A DNA stretch of 64,000 nt, from positions 1 to 64,000 of the forward strand of contig CAZJSR010000003.1 of the NCBI GenBank assembly GCA_964548855.1, in the 5' to 3' direction. Below the pieces are notes generated by a model. The model was not told the origin of the DNA and did no database searches. It saw only the letters and a list, made by a program, of their open reading frames with translations. Of the stretch, positions 43,608 through 53,206 are shown piece by piece. Numbering within the stretch: position 1 is the first letter of the stretch; every line of letters starts with the position of its first letter. Origin of the DNA: UBA3206 sp964548855 (GTDB taxonomy: Bacteria; Bacillota_I; Bacilli_A; Acholeplasmatales; Anaeroplasmataceae). A program made the translations under genes and the position numbers.

Positions 43608-44083
43608 AAATAACTATAATTAGTGTTGGAAAAATAAAAGAGTCTTATTTATTAGATGGTATAAAAGAATATGTTAAAAGACTTTCTAAATATACAAAAG
43701 TAGAAGAGATAGTTTTAAATGATGAACCTATAAAAAATAATTCTAATGAATCCTTAGATTTAGAAATTAAAAGAATTGAAGGTGTGAGAATTTTAAATGC
43801 GATTGATAAAAATTCATATGTGATAGCCCTTGATTTAAAAGGTGAAATGATTAGTAGTGAAGCTTTAGCTTCTAAGTTTATTGAAATAAATAATTATCAT
43901 TCATCTCATATTACATTTATTATTGGTGGCTCTTTAGGTCTTTCTTCAAGTGTATTGGAGGCTGCATCATATCGTTTATGTTTTAGCAAAATGACTTTTC
44001 CACATAAATTAATGAAATTAATTTTGTTAGAACAAGTTTATCGAGCATTTAAAATCAATAATAATGAAACATATCATAAATAA
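43604..44083 (+). CDS. rlmH: 23S rRNA (pseudouridine1915-N3)-methyltransferase
   Basis: RlmH methylates pseudouridine 1915 of 23S rRNA using SAM. The 159-residue protein has the SPOUT-fold knot segment FIIGGSLGLSSSVLEAA near residue 105 and the C-terminal MTFPHKLMKLILLEQVYRAF, both diagnostic. RBS GAGGTGATTGAGG lies within walJ. The walJ-rlmH order recalls the Bacillus walRK region without the two-component genes. Confidence 0.97.
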   Translation: MKITIISVGKIKESYLLDGIKEYVKRLSKYTKVEEIVLNDEPIKNNSNESLDLEIKRIEGVRILNAIDKNSYVIALDLKGEMISSEALASKFIEINNYHSSHITFIIGGSLGLSSSVLEAASYRLCFSKMTFPHKLMKLILLEQVYRAFKINNNETYHK

Positions 44084-44139
44084 TTGACTAAAAAAAATAT
44101 AAGTGATAAAATATAAAATGATGTAAAAGGCTTTTAAAA
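44084..44139 (+). promoter_or_regulatory. Promoter and shared leader element of the uxaBAC operon
   Basis: TTGACT (44084-44089) is 17 bp from an extended -10 TGATAAAAT (44104-44112). TATAAGTGATAAAAT differs by one base from the same region of the pectin importer promoter. The 14-mer AAAGGCTTTTAAAA (44126-44139) is also shared with that leader. Confidence 0.75.
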
Positions 44140-44162
44140 AGTCGTTATGGAGGAATTTAAAA

Positions 44163-45665
44163 ATGGAAAATATTAAGTCTTTACCTGCTATAAATGTAGC
44201 AAATAAAAAAGAAGAAAAAAAAGTTAAAATTATGCAATTTGGAGAAGGAAACTTCTTACGTGCATTTGTTGACTGGATTATTAATGAAATGAATAAAGCA
44301 AATGTATATGATGGAGGTGTTGTTGTAGTACAACCTATGCCATTTGGACGTTGTAAGGAATTAAATGAAGCTTCAGGATTATATACATTATATCTTCAAG
44401 GATTACAAGATGGAGAAGCTGTAAGAAAACATGAAGTAATTAAATGTTTACAAGACTTCATTAATCCATTTGAACAATATGATAAGTATTTAGATTACGC
44501 TTTAAGTGATGATTTAGAAATCATTATTTCAAATACAACTGAAGCTGGTATTGCTTTTGATGAAAATGATACTGATTTTACTAAGTGTCCTCAAAGTTAT
44601 CCTGGAAAATTACTTGCATTCTTAGAAAAGAGATATCAAGCAGGTAAGAAGGGATTATATATCATTCCATGTGAATTAATTGATTACAATGGAAAGAAAT
44701 TAAGAGAAGTATTAGTTAAGTTAGCAGAACATAACAACATGGATAAAGATTTCATTAACTGGATTGTTACTGAAAATAAATTCTATAATACATTAGTAGA
44801 TAGAATTGTTCCAGGATATCCAAGAAATGAAGCAGAAGAATTCCAAAAAGCATTAGGATATCAAGATCAAAATATGGTTGTAGGAGAAATCTTCCATTTA
44901 TGGTGTATTGATGGAGCATCTGTTGATGACCCAGCAGTTGCGAAAGCAAACTTAGATGAACTACATGAAAAATTCCCTTGTGATAAGGCTGGATTAAATG
45001 TATTATTCGTTGATTCAATTGTTCCATATAAGCAAAGAAAAGTTAAAATCTTAAATGGTTCTCATACAACATTAGTACCAGTATCTTATTTAGCAGGTAT
45101 TGATGCAGTTAAAGAAACTATCGAAGATAAAGAATTAGGACAATTTGTAAGAAACTTTATTTTCAATGAAGTAATTCCTACAATTGATATTCCTGAAGAT
45201 CAAATGATTGCTTACTCTAACTCTGTATTAGAACGTTATATGAATCCTTATGTTCATCACTTATTAATGTCAATTGCATTAAACTCTTCAACAAAATATA
45301 AAGAAAGAGTATTACCATCAGTTTTACAATACATGGAAAGAAAGAATGAACTTCCTAAGAATGCATTATTCTCATTAGCTGCATTAATTACTTTCTACAA
45401 GGGAGTAAGATTATCAGATGGTTCAAAGATTGAAATTTCTGATACTAATACTGAATGGGTTGAATTATTATCAAATCTATGGGCTACTAATGATGCAAAT
45501 ACATTAGAAGGAGCTAAGAAGATTGTTACAACTGTTTTAGGATTAAAGAACCATTGGGGTGTAGATTTAAATACTTACCCTGGTGTTACTGATTTCGTTT
45601 CTGAGGCTTTAGTTCAAATTAATACTAAACCAATGAAGGATGCTATTAAGGCAATCGTAAAATAA
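44163..45665 (+). CDS. uxaB: Tagaturonate reductase (altronate oxidoreductase)
   Basis: This enzyme reduces D-tagaturonate to D-altronate with NADH, the second step of galacturonate breakdown. The 500-residue protein of the polyol/uronate dehydrogenase family has FGEGNFLRAFVDWIINEMN near residue 27, SNTTEAGIAFD near 128, and the conserved KILNGSHTTLVP (about 296-307) with the catalytic Lys region. It has a strong GGAGG RBS. First gene of the uronate operon. Confidence 0.93.
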   Translation: MENIKSLPAINVANKKEEKKVKIMQFGEGNFLRAFVDWIINEMNKANVYDGGVVVVQPMPFGRCKELNEASGLYTLYLQGLQDGEAVRKHEVIKCLQDFINPFEQYDKYLDYALSDDLEIIISNTTEAGIAFDENDTDFTKCPQSYPGKLLAFLEKRYQAGKKGLYIIPCELIDYNGKKLREVLVKLAEHNNMDKDFINWIVTENKFYNTLVDRIVPGYPRNEAEEFQKALGYQDQNMVVGEIFHLWCIDGASVDDPAVAKANLDELHEKFPCDKAGLNVLFVDSIVPYKQRKVKILNGSHTTLVPVSYLAGIDAVKETIEDKELGQFVRNFIFNEVIPTIDIPEDQMIAYSNSVLERYMNPYVHHLLMSIALNSSTKYKERVLPSVLQYMERKNELPKNALFSLAALITFYKGVRLSDGSKIEISDTNTEWVELLSNLWATNDANTLEGAKKIVTTVLGLKNHWGVDLNTYPGVTDFVSEALVQINTKPMKDAIKAIVK

Positions 45666-45688
45666 TTAAGAAATTTATAGGTGATTAT

Positions 45689-47167
45689 ATGAATGATTAT
45701 ATTATCATACACGAAATTGATAATGTAGCAGTTGTGCTTCGTCCATTTACAAAAGGTGAAGTAGTTGCAGGTGTTACATTATTAGATGATATTCCACAAG
45801 CACATAAAGTTGCTTTAAAAGATATTAAAGCAGGAGAAGATGTTATAAAGTATGGATGTCCTATTGGGCATGCTACTTTAGACATTATTCCTGGTCAACA
45901 TGTACATACTCATAATGTAACAACAAATCTTGATGATGTAATTACATATGAATATAAACCAAATTATCCTGAAGTTCTTGGATATAAGTCAAATCGTACT
46001 GTTGATGTTTATGAACGTTCTACAGGTGAATATGGAATTCGTAATGAATTATGGATTATCCAAACTGTAGGTTGTGTTTCAGGAATGGCTAATAAAATAA
46101 TTGAAAATTTTAAATCAAAATATGATACATCAAAAATTGATGGGGTATATACTTTCCAACATCCTTTTGGTTGTTCACAAATGGGTGGAGATTTAGCATT
46201 AACTCGTAAACTATTACAAAATATCGCAAAACATCCAAATGCTGGTGGTGTATTAGTATTAGGTTTAGGTTGTGAAGAAAACCTAGTTTCTACTTTTAAA
46301 GAAACACTTGGAGATTATGACGAAGACCGTACAAGATTTTTAGTAAGTCAAGATGTTTCTGATGAAGTTGAAGTTGGTACTGAAATCTTAAAAGAATTAT
46401 ATGATAAAATGAAAGATGATAAGAGAGTTACAAAACCACTTTCAGTTTTAAGAATTGGTCTTAAGTGTGGTGGAAGTGATGGAATGTCTGGTATTACAGC
46501 TAATCCATTATTAGGTAGATTTAGTGATTTCTTATCATTAAATGGAGCTACTACTGTTTTAGGAGAAGTTCCTGAAATGTTTGGTGCTGAAAAACTTTTA
46601 ATGGCGCGTGCAAAGGATGAAGAAACATTTAATAAGATTGTGGATTTAATTAATAAGTTTAAGACTTATTTTAAAGAACACAATCAAGTAATATATGATA
46701 ATCCATCTCCTGGTAATAAAAAAGGTGGTATTACTACACTAGAAGATAAATCATTAGGATGTACACAAAAAGGTGGAGCTGCTAAGGTTATTGATGTATT
46801 AGATAAAGGGGATAGAATTAAGAATAATGGATTAAATCTATTATGTACTCCTGGAAACGACCTTGTTGCGACAACAACATTAGGATGTGCTGGATGTCAA
46901 ATGGTATTATTTACTACTGGTAGAGGGACACCATTTGGAGGATTTGTTCCTACTGTTAAGGTAGCTACAAACACAACTCTTGCTTCTAAAAAATCAAATT
47001 GGATTGATTTTAATGCTGGAGATTTAGTAGATAAAATGGATATGAATGAATTACTTGAAAATTTCATTGATTTAATATGTGATATTGCAAGTGGTCGTAA
47101 ACAAACTTGTAATGAAATTAATAATTTCCGTGAAATATCAATTTTCAAGGATGGAGTTATTCTATAA
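45689..47167 (+). CDS. uxaA: Altronate dehydratase
   Basis: This enzyme dehydrates D-altronate to 2-keto-3-deoxygluconate. The 492-residue protein has an N-terminal SAF-type domain (about residues 1-95) and the UxaA core with QHPFGCSQMGGDLALTRKLL, GLGCEENL, LKCGGSDGMSGITANP and CAGCQMVLFTTGRGTPFG. The Cys-rich segments fit its iron dependence. It is 23 bp after uxaB. The kinase and aldolase that would complete the route are not in the window. Confidence 0.96.
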   Translation: MNDYIIIHEIDNVAVVLRPFTKGEVVAGVTLLDDIPQAHKVALKDIKAGEDVIKYGCPIGHATLDIIPGQHVHTHNVTTNLDDVITYEYKPNYPEVLGYKSNRTVDVYERSTGEYGIRNELWIIQTVGCVSGMANKIIENFKSKYDTSKIDGVYTFQHPFGCSQMGGDLALTRKLLQNIAKHPNAGGVLVLGLGCEENLVSTFKETLGDYDEDRTRFLVSQDVSDEVEVGTEILKELYDKMKDDKRVTKPLSVLRIGLKCGGSDGMSGITANPLLGRFSDFLSLNGATTVLGEVPEMFGAEKLLMARAKDEETFNKIVDLINKFKTYFKEHNQVIYDNPSPGNKKGGITTLEDKSLGCTQKGGAAKVIDVLDKGDRIKNNGLNLLCTPGNDLVATTTLGCAGCQMVLFTTGRGTPFGGFVPTVKVATNTTLASKKSNWIDFNAGDLVDKMDMNELLENFIDLICDIASGRKQTCNEINNFREISIFKDGVIL

Positions 47168-47191
47168 TTAATTAAAGGAGAATTTATTACT

Positions 47192-48604
47192 ATGCAACAA
47201 TTTATGGATAAGGATTTCTTATTAACAACAGAAACAGCAAAAAAATTATATCATGAGCATGCAGAAAACATGCCTATTATTGACTATCACTGTCATCTTC
47301 AACCAAAAGAAATTTTTGAAGATAAACCATTTAGAAATTTAGCTCATGTATGGTTAGGTGCAGGAGATCGTTATGGAGACCACTATAAGTGGAGAAGCCT
47401 TCGTGCAAGAGGGTATGAAGAAGATTCAATTTCAGGACCAGATGATGATTACAAAAAGTATATGCAATTTGTTGAATCAATGCCTTATTTCGTTGGTAAT
47501 CCATTATATCACTGGAGTCATCTTGAAATGCAAAGATATTTTGGTATTTATGATGTTATTAATAAACAAAATGCACAAAAGATTTGGACTGAAGCTAATA
47601 AAGTATTAGAAACATTAACTCCACGTCAAATGATGTATAAATTTAAGGTAGATACAGTATGTACTACAGATGACCCAATTGATTCATTAGAATGGCATGA
47701 GAAGATGAATGCTGATAAGACATTAAAGGTTAATGTTCGTCCTGCATTCCGTCCAGACAAGGCTATTAATGTAGAATTAGATTGGTTTGGTGCTTGGGTA
47801 AATGATTTATCTAAAGTTGTTGGATATGAAATTAATTCAGTTACAACTTTATGTAAAGCATTAGAAGAAAGAATTGATTTCTTCCATAAGATGGGTTCAA
47901 GACTTTCAGACCATGCATTAGATGTTGTATGTTATAGTCCTGCAACATTAGATGAAGTAGAAGCAATTTTCCAAAAAGGTTTAAAGAATGAACCAATTTC
48001 ATTAGAAGAACAAGATAAGTATAAAGGATATATCTTAGTATTCTTAGGAAGAACTTATAATAAATATGGTTGGGTACAACAATATCATATTGGTGCTTTA
48101 AGAAATAATTCTAAGAGTATGTTAAAGAAGATTGGGCCTGATACTGGATTTGACGCAATTGAAGATGCAAACTACATGGAAAAATTATCTCAATTATTAG
48201 GAGCATTAGATGCGACTGATGAACTTCCAAAAACTATCTTATACTGCTTAAATCCTCGTGACAATTATGCATTAACAGTATTATCAGGATGTTTCCAAAA
48301 AGAAGGAGTTAAGGGACGTGTTCAAGTTGGTACAGCTTGGTGGTTCCTTGATCAACAAGATGGTATGAGACAAAATCTTGAAACTTTAATGCAAGTAGGA
48401 TTAATTAGTCAATCAGTTGGTATGTTAACTGACTCTCGTTCATTCTTAGCTTATCCACGTCATGAATACTATAGACGTATTTTATGTCAAATGTTAGGTA
48501 ATTTAGTTGAATCAGGACAATATCCTGCAAGTGAACTAGATACCTTAGGACAAATAGTAGAAGATATTTGTTATAATAACGCTAAAGAATATTTTGGATT
48601 TTAA
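47192..48604 (+). CDS. uxaC: Glucuronate/galacturonate isomerase
   Basis: UxaC converts D-galacturonate to D-tagaturonate and D-glucuronate to D-fructuronate. The 470-residue amidohydrolase-like protein has DYHCHLQPKEIFEDK near residue 31 (with the metal-binding His pair), TTDDPIDSLEWH near 158, and GMLTDSRSFLAYPRHEYYRR near 410. The length is typical. Last gene of the uxaBAC operon; RBS AAAGGAG. A hairpin follows. Confidence 0.97.
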   Translation: MQQFMDKDFLLTTETAKKLYHEHAENMPIIDYHCHLQPKEIFEDKPFRNLAHVWLGAGDRYGDHYKWRSLRARGYEEDSISGPDDDYKKYMQFVESMPYFVGNPLYHWSHLEMQRYFGIYDVINKQNAQKIWTEANKVLETLTPRQMMYKFKVDTVCTTDDPIDSLEWHEKMNADKTLKVNVRPAFRPDKAINVELDWFGAWVNDLSKVVGYEINSVTTLCKALEERIDFFHKMGSRLSDHALDVVCYSPATLDEVEAIFQKGLKNEPISLEEQDKYKGYILVFLGRTYNKYGWVQQYHIGALRNNSKSMLKKIGPDTGFDAIEDANYMEKLSQLLGALDATDELPKTILYCLNPRDNYALTVLSGCFQKEGVKGRVQVGTAWWFLDQQDGMRQNLETLMQVGLISQSVGMLTDSRSFLAYPRHEYYRRILCQMLGNLVESGQYPASELDTLGQIVEDICYNNAKEYFGF

Positions 48605-48607
48605 TTT

Positions 48608-48640
48608 ATAGGCCTACAATGTAGGCCTATCTATTGTTTT
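48608..48640 (+). terminator. Terminator of uxaBAC
   Basis: ATAGGCCTAC/GTAGGCCTAT (48608-48617 and 48621-48630), a 10-bp stem with a 3-nt loop, is followed by a modest T tract (CTATTGTTTT). Confidence 0.75.
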
Positions 48641-48656
48641 AGGAGGAAGTAAACTT

Positions 48657-49505
48657 ATGTTTTTATTTGAATGGTCAGATTTAACTTCTACAAGCTGGTG
48701 GTTAGAAAGATGTGAGATTTTTGTAGATTGGTTTACAAAAAAAGGATTAAAGTTTATACTTGGCTTATTTGTAATGCTTATTGCACTTAAGATTGTAAAC
48801 ATATTTACCAAAAAGTTTTATAAAGGGCTTATAAAAAGAAATGCTGACGCAACATTAGCTAAAGTTGCGTTTAATGTAATTACAAAAGGTTTAAAAGTAA
48901 TCATTATTATAATGTTTTTAGGGTACATAGGAATTGAGACTGCATCAATTAGTGCACTTATTGCATCTTTAGGTGTTGGAGTAGGTCTTGCGACACAAGG
49001 TGCATTATCTAATCTAGCAGGTGGTATTATCATTATTATTACAAGACCTTTTAAATTAGGAGATTCTATAGAAGCTCAAGGTGTTAAAGGTTCAGTAGAG
49101 GATATTAGAATTTTCTATACTGATATTGTTACACCTGATAATGTAGTTATAAAAGTACCTAATGGGTCATTAGCTAATGGTGTTATAGTTAATAAATCTG
49201 TAAAAGACACAAGAAGAGTTGATGAAGTATTCGCAATTGCATATGAAGCTGATTTTGCGAAGGCTGAAGCTATTATTATTGATGTATGTAATAAATCTGA
49301 AAAAATATTTAAAGATCCTGAACCATTTTGCCGTATATCAAATCATGGAGATTCTAGTATAGATCTTACTACAAGAGTATGGTGTAAGGCTGAAGATTAT
49401 TGGGATGTACATTTCTATTTATTAGAAGAAGTGAAAAAAGCATTAGAACTTAATAATATTGAAATACCTTATAATAAACTAGATGTAAATATTAATAATA
49501 AGTAA
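48657..49505 (+). CDS. Small-conductance mechanosensitive channel, MscS family
   Basis: The 282-residue inner-membrane protein releases solutes on hypo-osmotic shock. It has three helices (about residues 32-52, 72-90 and 95-125). The pore-lining one reads LIASLGVGVGLATQGALSNL, rich in Gly and Ala as in MscS. The beta domain segment PFKLGDSIEAQG and VKVPNGSLANGVIVN follow, then the C-terminal alpha-beta cage domain. AGGAGG RBS. Single gene with its own terminator; the promoter is not obvious. Confidence 0.92.
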   Translation: MFLFEWSDLTSTSWWLERCEIFVDWFTKKGLKFILGLFVMLIALKIVNIFTKKFYKGLIKRNADATLAKVAFNVITKGLKVIIIIMFLGYIGIETASISALIASLGVGVGLATQGALSNLAGGIIIIITRPFKLGDSIEAQGVKGSVEDIRIFYTDIVTPDNVVIKVPNGSLANGVIVNKSVKDTRRVDEVFAIAYEADFAKAEAIIIDVCNKSEKIFKDPEPFCRISNHGDSSIDLTTRVWCKAEDYWDVHFYLLEEVKKALELNNIEIPYNKLDVNINNK

Positions 49506-49512
49506 AAAAAGT

Positions 49513-49549
49513 AGAAAGAATGTAAAAACGATTACATTCTTTCTTTTTC
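49513..49549 (+). terminator. Terminator of the MscS gene
   Basis: A 13-bp perfect stem AGAAAGAATGTAA/TTACATTCTTTCT (49513-49525 and 49532-49544) with a 6-nt loop is followed by a T run. Confidence 0.9.
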
Positions 49550-49582
49550 TTACATTGAGATATAATTAATATTGGTGATATA

Positions 49583-50542
49583 ATGGATTTTTTAACTACA
49601 TTTTATAATGTATTGATTGTTTTATTAATGGCATTGCCTGGATTTATTTTGATAAAAAGTAAAATGATAAAAGAGAATAATATCTCTACTCTTGCGACAG
49701 TTCTTTTATATGTTAATTCCCCTTGTTTAGTATTATATTCGTTTCAAAGTATTGATAAAAGTAAAAAAATGAGCATAAATATGGTATTATTCATTGTAAT
49801 AACATTATTTACTCAAGCATTAATGATCATTTTATTTTATTTAGTGAAGAAACTTATAAAAAAAATTAAGAAATCTGATAATAATGATTTTAAAGTAGGT
49901 TTAGTTGGAGTATCTTTAGGAAATGTCGGTTTTTTTGGAGTGCCTATTATAAAAGCATTACTTCCAAATAATCCTGAGGCCATAATATATTCATCAATGT
50001 TTTGTATAAGTATGAATATCATTGCCTTCACACTAGGGGCTTATATTATAACAGGTGATAAAAAATATATGTCATTTAAGAAAATAATTTTTAATCCTAC
50101 TACAATTGCGGCATTATTCTCTTTAATTTTATTTATTTTTAATTTTAAGATTAAAAATAATTTTGGGAAATTTGGTCCTATATTAGACGATACTATCAAT
50201 TTATTTGGTAAAATGACTACTCCGATGTGTATGTTAGTTTTGGGAATGCGATTAGGAGTAGTAGAATTCAAGAAAATGATTTTAAATTATAAAGTATATA
50301 TAATAGTACTAATAAAACTAGTTATTTTTCCTTTATTAAGTTATTTATTGATATATTTTATTCCAAGTATTGATTATTCTTTTAAAGCATCTCTTTTAAT
50401 ACTTAGTGCAACGCCTATCGCATCTGTTATATTGAATTTATCAGAAATGCTCAATAGTGAACAAGAAGATGCGGCTAATATGATATTAATAAGCACTTTG
50501 CTTTGTATTATAACTATCCCATTAATACTTTTAATATTATAA
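49583..50542 (+). CDS. AEC-family (auxin efflux carrier type) membrane transporter
   Basis: The 319-residue protein has about ten membrane helices in two halves. It shows the AEC-type segments VLLYVNSPCLVLYSFQ near residue 40, GVSLGNVGFFGVPIIKALLP near residue 110 and MCMLVLGMRLGVVEFKK near residue 215. Bacterial members export or import malate, malonate or other organic acids; the substrate here cannot be told. It has its own ribosome-binding site (TTGGTGATATA). The gene stands alone between a terminator and leuS. Confidence 0.88.
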   Translation: MDFLTTFYNVLIVLLMALPGFILIKSKMIKENNISTLATVLLYVNSPCLVLYSFQSIDKSKKMSINMVLFIVITLFTQALMIILFYLVKKLIKKIKKSDNNDFKVGLVGVSLGNVGFFGVPIIKALLPNNPEAIIYSSMFCISMNIIAFTLGAYIITGDKKYMSFKKIIFNPTTIAALFSLILFIFNFKIKNNFGKFGPILDDTINLFGKMTTPMCMLVLGMRLGVVEFKKMILNYKVYIIVLIKLVIFPLLSYLLIYFIPSIDYSFKASLLILSATPIASVILNLSEMLNSEQEDAANMILISTLLCIITIPLILLIL

Positions 50543-50552
50543 TTAAGACATT

Positions 50553-50581
50553 TTGCTTAAATGCTTTAAAAATATTATAAA
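50553..50581 (+). promoter_or_regulatory. Promoter of leuS
   Basis: TTGCTT (50553-50558) and TATAAA (50576-50581) are 17 bp apart. The leader to the ATG is only about 35 nt, so there is no room for a T-box riboswitch. Confidence 0.6.
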
Positions 50582-50622
50582 TTATGTTATCATAAATTAG
50601 TGTAATAAATGGAGTTGATAAA

Positions 50623-53028
50623 ATGGATTTTAATCATAAAGAAATTGAAGAAAAATGGCAAAAATATTGGAGTGAACATGATACATTTAAAACAGATGTA
50701 TGGGATTTTTCAAAACCAAAGTTTTATGCGTTAGACATGTTTCCTTATCCATCAGGGCAAGGATTGCATGTAGGGCATCCTGAAGGATATACTGCTACAG
50801 ATATAGTATGTCGAAAAAAAAGAATGGAAGGATATAATGTATTACATCCAATGGGATATGACTCATTCGGTCTTCCTGCTGAACAATTTGCGATTCAAAC
50901 AGGAAATCATCCTGAAGGGTTTACAAATAAGAATATTGAAACATTCACAAGACAATTAAAAATGTTAGGTTTCTCTTTTGATTGGTCAAAAGAAATATCT
51001 ACATGTGATCCGTCATTTTATAAGTGGACACAATGGATTTTTAAGCAATTATACAATGATGGACTTGCAAAACAAGTAGATATGCCAGTAAACTGGTGTG
51101 AAGAACTTGGTACTGTTCTTGCGAACGATGAAGTTATAGATGGTAAAAGTGAACGTGGGGGATATCCTGTTATTCGTAAGAATATGAAACAATGGGTTAT
51201 GGATATTCCAGCATATGCTGAACGTTTGTTAGAAGGATTAGATGAAATCGATTGGCCTGAGTCAACTAAGGAAATGCAACGTAATTGGATTGGTAAATCA
51301 GTTGGTGCTCATGTTAATTTTAAAGTAAAAGATAGAGAACATTCATTTACAGTATTTACAACAAGATGTGATACACTTTTTGGGGCAACATATTGTGTAC
51401 TTGCGCCAGAACATAAAATAGTAGATAGTATTACTACTAAAGAATGTATGGAAAATGTAGAAGCATATAAGAATGCATGTGCTTCTAAGAGTGACTTAGA
51501 AAGAACTGAACTTAATAAAGAAAAAACAGGAGCCTTTACAGGAGCATATGCTATAAACCCTGTAAATGGAAAAGAAATTCCAATATATATTTCAGATTAT
51601 GTTCTATCATCATATGGAACTGGTGCAATTATGGCAGTTCCTGCTCATGACCAAAGGGATTATGATTTTGCACGTAAGTTTAATCTAGATATAATTCAAG
51701 TTCTAGAGGGTGATGATATAAGTGAACATGCTTATGAAGGTGATGGGCTACATATTAATTCAGGATTCTTAAATGGATTAAATAAAGAAGACGCAATAAA
51801 CAAGATGATAGATTACTTAGAAGAAAATAAAATAGGTTCTAAGAAGGTATCATATCGTTTAAGAGAATGGATATTTGCACGTCAAAGATACTGGGGTGAA
51901 CCGATTCCAGTTGTTCATTATGAAGATGGTGATGAAGTTTTAGATGATAGTGAATTACCTTTAGTATTACCTGAACTTTCAGATTATAAACCAAGAGTAA
52001 ATGGAACAGCACCTCTTGAAAATGCAGATGAATGGAAAAAGTATGTATCAAAAGATGGACGTATTGGAAAACGTGAAACAAATACAATGCCTGGTTCTGC
52101 TGGTTCAAGTTGGTATTTCTTACGTTATATTGACCCCAAAAATGATAATGAATTAGCTAATAAGGAACTTTTAAAACACTGGTTACCTGTTGATTTATAT
52201 TTAGGAGGACCAGAACATGCAGTAGGACATTTACTTTATTCTCGTTTCTGGAATAACTTCTTATATGATAAAGGAATTGTTCCAGTAAAAGAACCATTTA
52301 AGAAGTTAGTTCACCAAGGAATGATTCTTGGAGAAAATGGTGAAAAGATGAGCAAATCACGTGGAAATGTAATTAATCCTGATGATGTTGTTCGTGAATA
52401 CGGAGCTGATACATTACGTTTATATGAAATGTTTATGGGACCATTAGAAGCTGCAAAACCATGGAGTACAACAGGTCTTGATGGTGCAAGAAGATTCTTA
52501 GATAGAGTATATCGTTTTGTTACAAGTGATGAATCAAAGGCTAAATTCACAAAGGAATATAATAATAATCTTGAAATGATATATCATCAAACTGTAAAGA
52601 AAGTATCTAAAGATTATGATTCTCTTAATTTCAATACTGCCATATCTCAAATGATGATTTTCTTAAATGAAGCATCAAAGGCTAAGAGTGTATATATTGG
52701 ATTTGTTGAAGGATTCGTAAAAATGTTATCACCTATCGCTCCACATATCTGTGAGGAAATGTGGATGATGTTAGGGCATGATAATACAATTGCGTATGAA
52801 GCTTGGCCACAATATGATGAATCTAAGTTAGTTTGTAACGATATTCAAATGATAGTTCAAGTTAATGGTAAACTACGTGATAAGATTGATGTGGTACTTT
52901 CTGATTCAAATGATGATATTATAAAGAAAGCTTTATCAAGTGAAAAAGTTAAACAATATACTGACGGACATGAAATTGTTAAAACAATAGTTGTGCCTAA
53001 AAAGATTGTTAATATAGTTATTAAATAA
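50623..53028 (+). CDS. leuS: Leucyl-tRNA synthetase
   Basis: This class I synthetase charges tRNA-Leu. The 801-residue protein has PYPSGQGLHVGHPEGYTATD with the HIGH motif (HVGH near residue 48), the CP1 editing domain (TRCDTLFGATYCVLAPEH, and GTGAIMAVPAHDQRDYDFA), and KMSKSRGN near residue 575. The C-terminal anticodon-binding domain ends with the short LeuRS tail domain. Length and order are typical of bacterial LeuRS. RBS TGGAG lies before the ATG. Confidence 0.98.
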   Translation: MDFNHKEIEEKWQKYWSEHDTFKTDVWDFSKPKFYALDMFPYPSGQGLHVGHPEGYTATDIVCRKKRMEGYNVLHPMGYDSFGLPAEQFAIQTGNHPEGFTNKNIETFTRQLKMLGFSFDWSKEISTCDPSFYKWTQWIFKQLYNDGLAKQVDMPVNWCEELGTVLANDEVIDGKSERGGYPVIRKNMKQWVMDIPAYAERLLEGLDEIDWPESTKEMQRNWIGKSVGAHVNFKVKDREHSFTVFTTRCDTLFGATYCVLAPEHKIVDSITTKECMENVEAYKNACASKSDLERTELNKEKTGAFTGAYAINPVNGKEIPIYISDYVLSSYGTGAIMAVPAHDQRDYDFARKFNLDIIQVLEGDDISEHAYEGDGLHINSGFLNGLNKEDAINKMIDYLEENKIGSKKVSYRLREWIFARQRYWGEPIPVVHYEDGDEVLDDSELPLVLPELSDYKPRVNGTAPLENADEWKKYVSKDGRIGKRETNTMPGSAGSSWYFLRYIDPKNDNELANKELLKHWLPVDLYLGGPEHAVGHLLYSRFWNNFLYDKGIVPVKEPFKKLVHQGMILGENGEKMSKSRGNVINPDDVVREYGADTLRLYEMFMGPLEAAKPWSTTGLDGARRFLDRVYRFVTSDESKAKFTKEYNNNLEMIYHQTVKKVSKDYDSLNFNTAISQMMIFLNEASKAKSVYIGFVEGFVKMLSPIAPHICEEMWMMLGHDNTIAYEAWPQYDESKLVCNDIQMIVQVNGKLRDKIDVVLSDSNDDIIKKALSSEKVKQYTDGHEIVKTIVVPKKIVNIVIK

Positions 53029-53052
53029 AGGAAGCGATTTTTCGCTTCTTTT
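53028..53052 (+). terminator. Terminator of leuS
   Basis: GAAGCGA/TCGCTTC (53031-53037 and 53042-53048) with a 4-nt loop is followed by TTTTG. Flanking A and T residues lengthen the stem. Confidence 0.8.
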
Positions 53053-53078
53053 GATTATATAATTATATGAGGAGTATA

Positions 53079-53197
53079 ATGGTTTTATTGGAGGAAAAAG
53101 ATAAGAAAAAAATTAATGATATATATATTATTTGATAATATTTGGTATTGTTAGTTTAATGATGTTTCTTATTATTAAAATTTTATTTAATAAGTAG
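53079..53197 (+). pseudogene. Frameshifted remnant of a small membrane protein
   Basis: An ATG with a good GAGGAG ribosome-binding site opens a charged frame (MVLLEEKDKKKINDIYII) that stops after 18 codons. A second frame over the next 60 bp encodes a convincing membrane helix (IFGIVSLMMFLIIKILFNK) ending at TAG 10 bp before the next gene. One small insertion or deletion between them would restore a protein of about 40 residues. Together with the nonsense codon in the next gene, this suggests a decaying locus. Confidence 0.4.
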
Positions 53198-53206
53198 GAG
53201 TTTAAT

